Shown: piece by piece, positions 8,444-16,235 of the stretch
Numbering within the stretch: the stretch's first letter is position 1
Layout: each line of letters opens with the position of its first letter
Origin: Prevotella koreensis
GTDB taxonomy: Bacteria > Bacteroidota > Bacteroidia > Bacteroidales > Bacteroidaceae
DNA: 64,000 nt
Assembly (NCBI RefSeq): GCF_003977605.1
Contig: NZ_RYYU01000001.1
Location: forward strand, 2,082,539-2,146,538
Direction: 5' to 3'
Notes under the pieces: model-generated
Database searches by the model: none
What the model saw: only the letters and a program-made list of their open reading frames with translations
What the model was told of the DNA's origin: nothing
Program-made: the position numbers and the translations under genes

Positions 8444-10531
8444 ATGAAACATCGAATTGCACATATCGTTTTATTCCTATTAGTAGTCTGTGACTTGACA
8501 GCACAGACCACCATTTCGGGCATTGTTACCGATGGGCGCGAACCGCTCGCTGGTGCCAACATATTTATAATAGGTACAATTGACGGATGTCTCACCGACT
8601 CCCTTGGACGATTCTCGTTTACAACCTCGCAAACGGGTGAAGCAACTCTAAAAGCCACTTTTATTGGCTATGAGGACTATATGCAGACTGCCAACATCAA
8701 TCTATTCCACAATCTCACTATACGAATGAACGAGCAGACTATCACTATCAATGAAGTAGTCGTAACGGCCAGTTCCTTCTGTTTCGGCAAGAGAGAGAAC
8801 TTTAAGACGATGGATGCCCTTGATGTGGTGATGGCAGGAAATTCGTGTGGTGACATCGTAGCGGCATTGCAAACACTACCTGGTACACAGATGGTTGGCG
8901 AGAACGGAAAACTCTATGTGCGTGGTGGCGAAAGTGATGAGTGTCAAACGTTCGTCAATGGAATGCACGTCCTCGTGCCTTACAGTACCAATACGAAGAA
9001 CTCTGCCGTTCGTGGACGCTTCTCGCCGTTCCTGTTCAAAGGCATTAATTTTTCGTTGGGTGGTTATAGCGGTGAATATGGGCAGGCACTTTCGGCCGTG
9101 CTCCCTATGGAAACCACAGATGCGGCTACAAGTGACAAATTCGGGGTGAGCGCATCTTTAGTTGACTGGAATGTAGGTGGCACTAAGGCATATAATAATA
9201 GCAGTCTGTCGTTCAATGCCGCACTGACCAGCATGGGACTGTATGACCGGTTGTTCACCCAACGGCATGATTTTACGCGTCCTTATCGTAAGTTGTCAGG
9301 CGAGGCACAATATAAAAAGGAATTCAACATTTCAAGTGTGTTGAAATCGTATGTCGGCTATGACTTAACATCTGTAGGACTGCATCTTGACAATCGTAAC
9401 CACATTCCCGAACAAAACTCGCCTGGCCGTAGCCTCTCCCTCAAAGAGCATAACATCTATGCAAACATCACACATAGAGCGATGATGGGTCATGGCTATA
9501 CTTTTTTTACAGGAATTGCCAATTCTTCTGTGTTTACCGATATTGATGATGCGCGGAGAACCGGAGATGATCATTATCACAATTTCAGAAACGAAGTTCA
9601 CCTAAAAGCCGAACTCCACAAGGTGTGTTCCGACGTATTGAAACTGTCGGCAGGTGTTGAAGACTATATCCGTAACAGTACGATGAAATTCGATGCCTAC
9701 CATTATCAACTCGATTATAATATACTCGCTGCCCACGTCGATGCCCAATGGCGCATCATTCCACGAGTATTCTTCAATCTATCCGTAAGAAGCGAGTTAA
9801 TGAAATCCGACTGGTTGCTGATGCCGCGAGCAACGCTGAGTTATATTCCCGGTAAGCATTTGCAGTTCTCTTTGGTGGCAGGTCGCTATAGTCAGAGTGC
9901 AACCGATGACTATTTGGCACAAAGTAGAAGCACATTTGCTCAAAGCACAGCCGACCACATAATCATCTCAATGCAATACAAAGCAAAATCTACTCTCCTC
10001 CGCCTTGAACCTTATTGGAAAAAATACCGCCATTTGCCGTTGTTGGAAAAAGGACTTTATGAACCTCATGGATATGGCACAAGTCGAGGTGTGGATCTCT
10101 TCGTAGAAGACCATTCGTTCGTCAAGAATCTTACGACCACACTTTCCTATTCATTCAACTGCTCCGAACGTCTATATCTTGACTTTACTGAGATGCGGAC
10201 ACCCGACTTTGCTTCACGTCACAATCTGCGCTTAACAGCCAAATACGCTATTGGTAAAGCAATCATCGGACTGGCAGAATCATACGCAAGCGGACGACGT
10301 TTTCCTATTGGCACCACGCCACATTACAACAGTGTGGACGTGAATCTTACCTATTTGTTAAGTCCCAAGGTTATCATCTATTCTTCGCTGAATAACATCT
10401 TCGGTCGCACCAACATCTTTCGTTATGATGCTGTCGGAACTCCTGTTACAGCCTCTCGCGACCGTTTCCTATTTATCGGTATTTTTGTTTCACTTAAAAA
10501 TAACAAAGCATATGACATTTCCAATTTTTAA
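8444..10531 (+). CDS. TonB-dependent receptor with N-terminal carboxypeptidase-regulatory-like domain
   Basis: The 695-residue protein starts with a signal peptide (MKHRIAHIVLFLLVVCDLTAQ). A carboxypeptidase-D regulatory-like domain follows (about 22-105: TTISGIVTDGREPLAGANIF, then SLGRFSF). Next comes the plug (about 105-235, including LQTLPGTQMVGENGKLYVRGG and a GGYSGEYGQALSAVLPMET segment) and a C-terminal barrel ending in a SLNNIFGRTNIFRYD strand. It is expected to move an unidentified ligand across the outer membrane using TonB energy. The ATG at 8444 is chosen because the signal peptide starts there and the promoter box lies just before it. The gene overlaps the following periplasmic-protein gene by 20 bases. 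Confidence 0.9.
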   Translation: MKHRIAHIVLFLLVVCDLTAQTTISGIVTDGREPLAGANIFIIGTIDGCLTDSLGRFSFTTSQTGEATLKATFIGYEDYMQTANINLFHNLTIRMNEQTITINEVVVTASSFCFGKRENFKTMDALDVVMAGNSCGDIVAALQTLPGTQMVGENGKLYVRGGESDECQTFVNGMHVLVPYSTNTKNSAVRGRFSPFLFKGINFSLGGYSGEYGQALSAVLPMETTDAATSDKFGVSASLVDWNVGGTKAYNNSSLSFNAALTSMGLYDRLFTQRHDFTRPYRKLSGEAQYKKEFNISSVLKSYVGYDLTSVGLHLDNRNHIPEQNSPGRSLSLKEHNIYANITHRAMMGHGYTFFTGIANSSVFTDIDDARRTGDDHYHNFRNEVHLKAELHKVCSDVLKLSAGVEDYIRNSTMKFDAYHYQLDYNILAAHVDAQWRIIPRVFFNLSVRSELMKSDWLLMPRATLSYIPGKHLQFSLVAGRYSQSATDDYLAQSRSTFAQSTADHIIISMQYKAKSTLLRLEPYWKKYRHLPLLEKGLYEPHGYGTSRGVDLFVEDHSFVKNLTTTLSYSFNCSERLYLDFTEMRTPDFASRHNLRLTAKYAIGKAIIGLAESYASGRRFPIGTTPHYNSVDVNLTYLLSPKVIIYSSLNNIFGRTNIFRYDAVGTPVTASRDRFLFIGIFVSLKNNKAYDISNF

Positions 10532-11084
10532 CTACCGTTTATTGGTTATCGCACTTCTTATGGTGGCATCAGTAAGTATCCATGCTCAGCAACCCATACC
10601 AACAGATGCGCGAGCCCATAACCTTTCCATGCAGGCTCTTATTGACCAATCGTTATCAAAACTCCAGAATGCTACTCCGGAGGATTTTCTCAACTGTATT
10701 GCAGAAATGAAACGCATTGATGCAATGTTTCCTGACAGCATTCAGCCTAAGTATCAGATTGCCTTGCAAAGTCTCAATTTCTCAGTGATGAATCCCCACG
10801 CCCCACAGACAGAGAATCTTCTGGCAGAAACGGAACAGACCATTACAAATATGAAGCAGATGATAGTCGGCCGGAGCAACGAAAGTCTTTCAGACATTTG
10901 TACCCTTTCCGGCTTCCTCTACATGGTGCGTATCGTACAGAATCCTGCCCGGAACGGACAGCGTTATTACATTGATGTGATGCAGAACTTCGAGAAAGCC
11001 CTAAAGTTAAATCCTAACAACCAATTGGCTAAGAGACTGCAAAAGAAATTCTTTGATGGGATGAAACAGCAAACGGAAAGATGA
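10512..11084 (+). CDS. Periplasmic protein with TPR-like C-terminus
   Basis: The 190-residue product has a signal peptide (about residues 1-25, ending SIHAQ) and a helical mature part. Its final segment (about 155-180, YYIDVMQNFEKALKLNPNNQLA) looks like a tetratricopeptide repeat. The start at 10512 lies inside the last codons of the receptor gene (20-base overlap, different frame), which implies translational coupling. Together with the LytTR regulator and receptor it forms a three-gene cassette of a kind seen in Bacteroidota. A helper role for the receptor is inference; its exact function is unknown. Confidence 0.75.
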   Translation: MTFPIFNYRLLVIALLMVASVSIHAQQPIPTDARAHNLSMQALIDQSLSKLQNATPEDFLNCIAEMKRIDAMFPDSIQPKYQIALQSLNFSVMNPHAPQTENLLAETEQTITNMKQMIVGRSNESLSDICTLSGFLYMVRIVQNPARNGQRYYIDVMQNFEKALKLNPNNQLAKRLQKKFFDGMKQQTER

Positions 11085-11088
11085 CATA

Positions 11089-11290
11089 TTAAACCCCAAT
11101 CGGTCGTTAGAACGCATTTGCTTAGATTTGCTCTTTCTGTATGCTTCCTTACTGCTTTAGTCCGCTTGCCGACATCTGCGCAGCCGTTACAACTCGCCAT
11201 AGCCCGCTACGCATTCGATGAAACGGCAGAACATGTGCCTGGCAATCGAACATAATCAGTCAAAGACTCTACTGACCTATTGGGGTTTAA
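11089..11290 (+). repeat. Dispersed ~200-bp MITE-like element, copy A
   Basis: It begins TTAAACCCCAATCGGTCG and ends in the near-complement TTGGGGTTTAA. The interior shares long blocks with the other copies, for example CATTTGCTTAGATTTGCT and CTTGCCGACATCTGCGCAG. It fills the gap between the TPR-like gene and cbiB. An antisense open frame inside it is considered spurious. Confidence 0.85.
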
Positions 11291-11395
11291 AATTCTGAAA
11301 TGAGATTAACTTATCTGCTCTGCATTTCATGGCATTGTGAACTTTTCAAAACATGGGTTACTCCAATACGCCTTTTCTTATAACTTTAATCTGCG

Positions 11396-12337
11396 TTATA
11401 ATATCCACCGCACAACCATCATTGCGATAGCAACTGTCACCACCATTGAAATTTCGGCACGCAGATTCACGGCAATGGCGCGGCGCATGTCGGCAGATGT
11501 TATGGTGCGTTCGTTTTCTCCGATGTACGGTTTCTCAATGGTTTCGCCGAAATATGTGTGGGTGCCTCCGAAGCGGCAGTGCAATATGCCGGCCAAGGCG
11601 GCCTCCGGCCAACCGCTGTTGGGACTGGCATGCTGCGAACCATAGCGACACACGAAACGCCACAGGCGCGGTTTGCCGGCAACGATAATCATGAGCATCG
11701 CCGTGAGTCGCGCAGGAATATAGTTTGCCACGTCGTCGATGCGTGCCGCCACGGTGCCGAACAGCCGATACCGCTCCGTGCGATAGCCAATCATTGAGTC
11801 GAGTGTGTTGATCATCTTGTATGTCATCATTCCCGGCACTCCAAGCAGGAGAAGCCAGAACAGTGGGGCAATCACACCATCGCTGAGGTTCTCGGCAAGT
11901 GTTTCAAGGGCGGCTTTGCGCACTTCCTGATCGCTCAGTTCTGAAGTGTCGCGTCCCACTATTCGCCCCACCTGTCGTCGTCCATCGTCGAGAGAACGGT
12001 CGGCGGCATCGAAAACCATTCTCACCTCCTTGCTCAGTGTCGTTCCGGCAAGGCAGTAGAAAATGAGTATCGCTGAGAAAATCATCACAGACAGCGGTCG
12101 TGCGAATGACAAAAGTCCCAACAGGTGGATAATTCCTGCCGTGATGCAAAATGTGAGCACTATGAGCGTTAAGGTCAGAACGCCTCCCTTGACACGGCGA
12201 TGCCCGTCCTTGTTTAGCCACCGTTCTCCCGCAGCAATCGTCTTTCCGAAAAGCACAATGGGGTGGGGCAACCATGTCGGGTCGCCTAACAGTTTGTCGG
12301 CCAACCAACCTACGATTAACGTTATTGATGAATACAT
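11396..12337 (-). CDS. cbiB: Adenosylcobinamide-phosphate synthase (CbiB/CobD family)
   Basis: This 313-residue integral membrane protein belongs to the CbiB family, which attaches aminopropanol (phosphate) to adenosylcobyric acid. The N-terminus carries the family motif GWLADKLLGDPTWLPHPIVLFG (about 9-30), there are several hydrophobic segments (about 50-95, 155-175, 200-225, 290-310), and the conserved LAENLSDGVIAPLFW (about 145-160), SMIGYRTERYRLFG and ARLTA stretches are present. It overlaps the upstream threonine-phosphate decarboxylase gene by 16 bases, so the two form an operon making the lower-ligand side chain of cobalamin. No cobalamin riboswitch was recognised upstream of the pair. 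Confidence 0.92.
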   Translation of the reverse strand: MYSSITLIVGWLADKLLGDPTWLPHPIVLFGKTIAAGERWLNKDGHRRVKGGVLTLTLIVLTFCITAGIIHLLGLLSFARPLSVMIFSAILIFYCLAGTTLSKEVRMVFDAADRSLDDGRRQVGRIVGRDTSELSDQEVRKAALETLAENLSDGVIAPLFWLLLLGVPGMMTYKMINTLDSMIGYRTERYRLFGTVAARIDDVANYIPARLTAMLMIIVAGKPRLWRFVCRYGSQHASPNSGWPEAALAGILHCRFGGTHTYFGETIEKPYIGENERTITSADMRRAIAVNLRAEISMVVTVAIAMMVVRWIL

Positions 12338-13326
12338 TTCCTAAGTGCTTTTACGAGTTGTACGTTCGACTCATGTTCCTGTGCCGCGATGCGCAAATAA
12401 TGCTCATCGAGCGAATGGAAATTGTTGGCATTGCGCACCAGAACCCCTTCCTCTGCAAGTCGTTCTTTCAGTTCAGTGGAACACGGTCTGTCGAGCCTTA
12501 CGAGGAAAAACGTGGTGTCGGAAGCCAAAGCCTCGATACTCTTGATGCTGTTTATCTCGTTTTGCAACCACCTGCATTCCTCTATGTATGGCCTGATGTC
12601 GAGCGTACCGGCGTTTCTGCACAACCACACACCGGCCTCCACGGCAAGCGCATTCACCGACCACGGCTGTTTCTTACCCTCCAGCATGCTTATTATATGT
12701 CGTGCCGCAGTGACGAAACCCAGTCTCAATCCCGGTATTGCAAACCGCTTTGTCATCGAGTGAATCAGTATTATATTACCGGCTTCAACGGCTTCTGCCG
12801 CCGATACCGTCTCGCCTGTCGTGGAATGTTCATACGACTGGTCTATGACAATCAGTATGTTTCTGTGAGAGCGGGCAAAATCAAGCAACGACTCTTTTTC
12901 GGTAAGCCGTCCCGTGGGGTTGTTCGGATTGCACAGCCAAAGCATTGAAGCAGCACCGCAGCATTCTTCTATCGTGGCTATTCGTTGCAGTTTATGCCCA
13001 TTGATGTGGCATGCGTCTGCATATTCGCTGAAGGTAGGCTCCACGATGGCCGATGTCGCACCACTGTATGCGGCAGCAGCGAGATATATCGCCTCTGTCG
13101 CGCCGTTGGTGGGCAACACCTCCTCGCTGCCTATTCCCAGTTTTCCGGCTATGTCCTGTGCAAGTTGTTCTGCTGCAGGTTGCGGATAGTGGTCTATCAG
13201 TGAGATGCACTGTTGCAAATGATTGAGCAGCCCCTGCGGTTGCAGAGCCGTTATCACGTTTGAACTGAAGTCGTGCTTTATCGTTCCGCCGTATGCGAAA
13301 CTATCGTCGCCATGTCCTCTTATCAT
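12322..13326 (-). CDS. cobD: Threonine-phosphate decarboxylase (PLP-dependent, CobD type)
   Basis: The 334-residue protein is a fold-type I PLP enzyme related to histidinol-phosphate aminotransferase. It has the N-terminal HGDDSFAYG stretch found in cobalamin CobD proteins, the NGATEAIYL loop, the CNPNNPTG motif (about residues 135-142), and the PLP lysine in HSMTKRFAIPGLRLG (Lys near 193). It should decarboxylate L-threonine phosphate to aminopropanol phosphate, the substrate of the CbiB encoded downstream. The ATG at 13326 is preferred over the in-frame 13353 because the MIxGHGDD start fits the family and a TACTTTTG promoter box lies between them. The operon with cbiB supports the CobD call over HisC. 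Confidence 0.88.
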   Translation of the reverse strand: MIRGHGDDSFAYGGTIKHDFSSNVITALQPQGLLNHLQQCISLIDHYPQPAAEQLAQDIAGKLGIGSEEVLPTNGATEAIYLAAAAYSGATSAIVEPTFSEYADACHINGHKLQRIATIEECCGAASMLWLCNPNNPTGRLTEKESLLDFARSHRNILIVIDQSYEHSTTGETVSAAEAVEAGNIILIHSMTKRFAIPGLRLGFVTAARHIISMLEGKKQPWSVNALAVEAGVWLCRNAGTLDIRPYIEECRWLQNEINSIKSIEALASDTTFFLVRLDRPCSTELKERLAEEGVLVRNANNFHSLDEHYLRIAAQEHESNVQLVKALRKCIHQ

Positions 13327-13330
13327 GCCA

Positions 13331-13338
13331 CAAAAGTA
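13331..13338 (-). promoter_or_regulatory. -7 promoter box of the cobD-cbiB operon
   Basis: On the minus strand TACTTTTG (complement of 13331-13338) matches TAnnTTTG and ends four bases before the ATG at 13326. The -33 element is weak (TTTCG about 20 bases upstream). The geometry implies a leaderless mRNA. Confidence 0.6.
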
Positions 13339-13462
13339 CTGCTTTTTTCCCAATCGCGAAACATTTCCATTTTAAAACCGGCATTTTGTTTTTCGTTACT
13401 GAAAATCTTCTGCCTGCCCAATGCTCGTTAGTCGCTCTGCGTTTCATGCCGAAATGCAAACT

Positions 13463-13521
13463 AAATTGGGCGAAATTGCCGACCAATTTCGCCCAATTTA
13501 CTCACCAATTTCGCCCAATTT
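13463..13521. repeat. Perfect intergenic palindrome with an extra half copy
   Basis: A 16-base arm (13463-13478, AAATTGGGCGAAATTG) and its exact complement (13484-13499) flank a five-base loop. The right arm, CCAATTTCGCCCAATTT, is then repeated at about 13505-13521. A related palindrome lies at 26415-26453. The rest of the 13354-13812 gap shows only a promoter box. Confidence 0.8.
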
Positions 13522-13687
13522 GTTTTGCAACAAATCACCGATATGCATGAAACTTATATGTTATCACAAACTCCCGTATGAGCTTATGCCATATAATGAT
13601 TTACCTTTTATATGTATGTTTTTTGATAGTTATTGTTAAATATAAATAACAAATGGACAAAAATGTTTATATTTCAAAAGAAAGTAT

Positions 13688-13695
13688 TAACTTTG
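13688..13695 (+). promoter_or_regulatory. Putative -7 box for the outer-membrane protein gene
   Basis: TAACTTTG matches TAnnTTTG and lies 117 bases before the ATG at 13813. That implies a long leader; no exact TTTG was seen 19-21 bases upstream. Confidence 0.45.
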
Positions 13696-13812
13696 TACAG
13701 AAAACAAAAATTAGAAAAGCAAAAACCGGAAGTAAGTTAGAAACTTTACTATATTTGTTTCAGCCTATTTGTTATCACGATATTATTTAAATCTAATTAT
13801 ATTCAATTTGAA

Positions 13813-14538
13813 ATGAAAAAGTTATTTTTTACTGTTTTCACATTAATTATTTGTGTGAATGGTGTTTATGCACAAGACATGGTTAATGAATTTGGTATTT
13901 TTGATCATCTCTCGTTTGGTGTCACGACGGGTACTCAAGGTCTTGATTTCGATGTTGCCGCACCGGTCACGGACTATGTTCAAGTGAGAGCGGGTTATTC
14001 GTTCTTACCGAATATTACCTATAAAACCGATGTTAATTATACAAAAAAGGGAAATAGTTATGAAACAGAAATTGAAGCAAAATTAGGAATTAGTAATGCC
14101 AAAGTGCTAATAGACGTTTATCCTTTTCCAATTAGTTCTTTCCATGCTACTATGGGTGCTTATATTGGTACTTCGAGTATAATTACGGTAAAAAATCTCC
14201 AACCTATCTATGGTTTGAATCCCGGGGAAGGAATAGAGATTGCTGATTATATTATCGCTCCGGGAGATGATGGTATCGCACAGGGTGCAATAAAGGTGGC
14301 AGCATTCAAACCTTATTTAGGCGTTGGTTTCGGACGTTCGGTGCCACGCGGTCGTGTCGGTGTGACAACAGACTTTGGACTCCAGTTCTGGGGCTCGCCG
14401 GGTGTGTATGAAAAACGAAACGGGAAATACATGAAGATAAAAAGCAGTGATGCTGATGGAGGAGGTCTGTTGAAGTTTATATCTAAGATCACTGTATATC
14501 CTATGCTTACGGTTCGTGTTTCAGGACGCATCTTCTAA
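13813..14538 (+). CDS. Hypothetical small outer-membrane beta-barrel protein
   Basis: The 241-residue protein has a signal peptide (about 1-20, MKKLFFTVFTLIICVNGVYA). The mature part is rich in alternating aromatic and glycine residues (HLSFGVTTGTQGLDF, VQVRAGYSFLP, LGVGFGRSVPRGRVGVTTDFG), as in an 8-10-strand outer-membrane barrel, and it ends in the sequence VRVSGRIF with a C-terminal Phe typical of outer-membrane proteins. I do not recognise a named family. It is monocistronic, with a terminator 38 bases downstream. Confidence 0.8.
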   Translation: MKKLFFTVFTLIICVNGVYAQDMVNEFGIFDHLSFGVTTGTQGLDFDVAAPVTDYVQVRAGYSFLPNITYKTDVNYTKKGNSYETEIEAKLGISNAKVLIDVYPFPISSFHATMGAYIGTSSIITVKNLQPIYGLNPGEGIEIADYIIAPGDDGIAQGAIKVAAFKPYLGVGFGRSVPRGRVGVTTDFGLQFWGSPGVYEKRNGKYMKIKSSDADGGGLLKFISKITVYPMLTVRVSGRIF

Positions 14539-14575
14539 TATAAAGAAAGATTTTCCGCGCGCGATTGAATAAAAT

Positions 14576-14612
14576 AAGAGGATGGGCTTGGTGTGCTCAT
14601 CCTCTTGATTTT
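14576..14612 (+). terminator. Rho-independent terminator
   Basis: AAGAGGATG at 14576-14584 pairs with its complement at 14598-14606, followed by GATTTTTTGT. It closes the 13813 gene and lies between it and the convergent tRNA-Ala. Confidence 0.85.
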
Positions 14613-14633
14613 TTGTGTTTAAAAAAAACATTG

Positions 14634-14707
14634 TGGAGCATACAGGACTCGAACCTGCCACCTTTTGACTGCCAGTCAAACGCTCTAGCCTGATGAGCTA
14701 ATGCCCC
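14634..14707 (-). tRNA. tRNA-Ala (anticodon GGC)
   Basis: On the minus strand the sequence folds as a 74-base cloverleaf: acceptor GGGGCAT with ATGCTCC, D-arm TTAGCTCATCAGGCTAGAGC, anticodon loop CTGGCAG, and T-arm GGTTCGAGTCC. The third acceptor pair is G-U, the alanine identity element. CCA is not encoded. Confidence 0.95.
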
Positions 14708-14804
14708 ATGAATATTGCGGTTGCAAATATACGCATTTTCATTGATACGCACAAGTAAAAGATTAAAAAAAGGAAAAAAAATTGTTTGTTATGAAATAAA
14801 GTAC

Positions 14805-14960
14805 TATCTTTGTGGCGAAAAATACAAAATGGCAAAACATGCGCTGACGGCAAGCAAGGAGTTTGCTGCATTAATCGCAGTGCTGTTTGCGGGGAAACGC
14901 CATTAAATGATAGTAATATGCGTTCCGGTGTAGTGATGAGCATGCCGGAATACTTTTTTT
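14805..14960 (+). ncRNA. Candidate small RNA or structured leader upstream of greA
   Basis: TATCTTTG at 14805-14812 is a good -7 box (ATTG lies 20 bases upstream). A hairpin TTCCGG(14923-14928)/CCGGAA(14945-14950) followed by TACTTTTTTT forms a terminator near 14958. The transcript of about 140 bases would contain small hairpins such as GCGGGGAAACGC. It holds a 25-codon frame at 14829-14906 with no convincing ribosome site. I do not recognise the RNA; a greA leader with an attenuator is the alternative. Confidence 0.4.
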
Positions 14961-15050
14961 GCATTTCCCGAAAAGGCTTGGCTGCAAGCAAAATCGGGAT
15001 ATAAGTAAACGTGGAATAAGAATAAAATTAATAATATTAATAAAGAAATT

Positions 15051-15515
15051 ATGGCATATATGTCACAAGAAGGCTACGATAACCTCGTTGCCGAATTACA
15101 GAGGCTTGAAGCCGTGGAAAGACCAAAGGCTTCTGCTGCTATTGCCGAGGCACGCGACAAGGGCGACCTCAGCGAGAACTCTGAGTATGACGCTGCAAAG
15201 GAGGTGCAGGCGAAACTCGAAAGTAAGATTAACCAAATGAAACGCCAACTGGCAGAGGCAAAGATAGTTGACACTTCAAGACTGAGTACCGATGCTGTGC
15301 AGATAATGTCGAAAGTGGAAATGACAAATATGGCCAACAACGCAAAGATGACCTATACCATTGTCAGTGAGAGCGAGGCAAACCTGCGTGAGGGCAAGAT
15401 TTCGATTACCACACCGATAGCACAGGGACTGCTCAACCATAAGGTGGGCGACGAAGTGGAGGTGGCCATACCGAGTGGAAAGATAAAACTCCGCATAGAT
15501 AACATTTCCATTTGA
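15051..15515 (+). CDS. greA: Transcription elongation factor GreA
   Basis: The 154-residue protein shows the N-terminal coiled coil (about 1-75) with the conserved AEARDKGDLSENSEYDAAKE stretch, whose acidic residues at the tip act on the RNA polymerase active site. The C-terminal FKBP-like domain (about 80-154) has ITTPIAQGLLNHKVGDEVEV. GreA stimulates cleavage of backtracked RNA. Length is normal. The MAYMSQEGYD start fits homologues. The HIT gene begins 72 bases downstream and may be co-transcribed. Confidence 0.97.
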   Translation: MAYMSQEGYDNLVAELQRLEAVERPKASAAIAEARDKGDLSENSEYDAAKEVQAKLESKINQMKRQLAEAKIVDTSRLSTDAVQIMSKVEMTNMANNAKMTYTIVSESEANLREGKISITTPIAQGLLNHKVGDEVEVAIPSGKIKLRIDNISI

Positions 15516-15587
15516 GCCACCGGTGAGAATGGTAGCGGAATAGTGAGGAATTCTTTTATGTTTAACTTCTAACATTAAGTTTCAACA

Positions 15588-15986
15588 ATGTCAATATTCA
15601 GTAAGATTGCAGCGGGCGAAATACCGTCGTATAAGTGTGCCGAAAGCGAGAAATTCTATGCTTTCCTCGACATCAGTCCGCTGGCAAAGGGGCACACGTT
15701 GGTGATACCACGCAAGGAAGTTGACTATATTTTCGACCTTGCCGATGATGATATTGCCGAGTTACAGGTGTTTGCAAAACGTGTTGCGGTGGCTCTGAAA
15801 GCGGCTTTCCCATGTCGGAAAGTGGCGCAGGTGGTGTTGGGACTTGAGGTTCCTCACGCCCATATCCATCTCATTCCGATGCAGAGCGAGGCCGACGTTG
15901 ATTTCCGCAAGGAGAAACTGTCGCTCACTGAAGAAGAGTTCCGCGAGATTGCTGACAAGATACGGAAAGAGTTCAGTAAACTCTAA
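15588..15986 (+). CDS. HIT family (histidine triad) nucleotide-binding protein
   Basis: The 132-residue protein contains the N-terminal FSKIAAGEIPSYKCAES segment, the LAKGHTLVIPRKEVD strand, and the histidine triad VPHAHIHLIP (about residues 89-98), whose central His is the nucleophile in nucleotide phosphoramide or dinucleotide hydrolysis. It is cytoplasmic. It follows greA on the same strand and is closed by a strong hairpin at 16003-16049. Exact substrate is unknown. Confidence 0.93.
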   Translation: MSIFSKIAAGEIPSYKCAESEKFYAFLDISPLAKGHTLVIPRKEVDYIFDLADDDIAELQVFAKRVAVALKAAFPCRKVAQVVLGLEVPHAHIHLIPMQSEADVDFRKEKLSLTEEEFREIADKIRKEFSKL

Positions 15987-16002
15987 ATCATATTAATATA
16001 TA

Positions 16003-16049
16003 ACAAGAAAGAGGGGTTTGCCGGAAATGGCAATACCCCTCTTTCTTGT
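16003..16049. terminator. Strong bidirectional-type hairpin terminator
   Basis: A perfect 15-bp stem (16003-16017 with 16035-16049) encloses a 17-base loop with its own GCC/GGC pairing. The right arm is itself T-rich. It follows the HIT gene stop by 16 bases. Confidence 0.85.
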
Positions 16050-16125
16050 TTGTGCCGCGAACTATTCGTCTGTCACACGAGAGCGTTGGAAGAAAGTTTG
16101 CAACCAAGTTGCAGAATTTTGTTCG

Positions 16126-16197
16126 TACCTTTGCAAACGATAAGAATAAACATGTCTAACAAAACGCCTTGGCGTTATAATCGTCTCCTTCGAGGAG
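16126..16197 (+). promoter_or_regulatory. Promoter box and structured leader of the metal-efflux permease
   Basis: TACCTTTG at 16126-16133 is a -7 box; a good -33 element was not found. The leader then contains two hairpins, AACGCC/GGCGTT (16163-16176) and CTCCT/AGGAG (16185-16197), the second within about 20 bases of the start codon at 16219. Confidence 0.5.
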
Positions 16198-16235
16198 AAA
16201 TAGAAAGGGAACGTAAATATGCTTACATTTATTGA
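16152..16235 (+). other. Possible upstream small ORF overlapping the permease start
   Basis: A 27-codon frame starts at ATG 16152 (MSNKTPWRYNRLLRGE at its N-terminus), is rich in basic and aromatic residues, and stops at 16233-16235, 17 bases inside the permease gene. It spans both leader hairpins. It could be a leader peptide coupled to the permease or chance. No homologue is recognised. Confidence 0.3.

Noticed and set aside
13327..13420. Possible cobalamin riboswitch upstream of cobD-cbiB
   Set aside because: The promoter box ends four bases before the ATG, leaving no room for a riboswitch, and no B12-box-like sequence was recognised upstream of the adenosyltransferase gene either.
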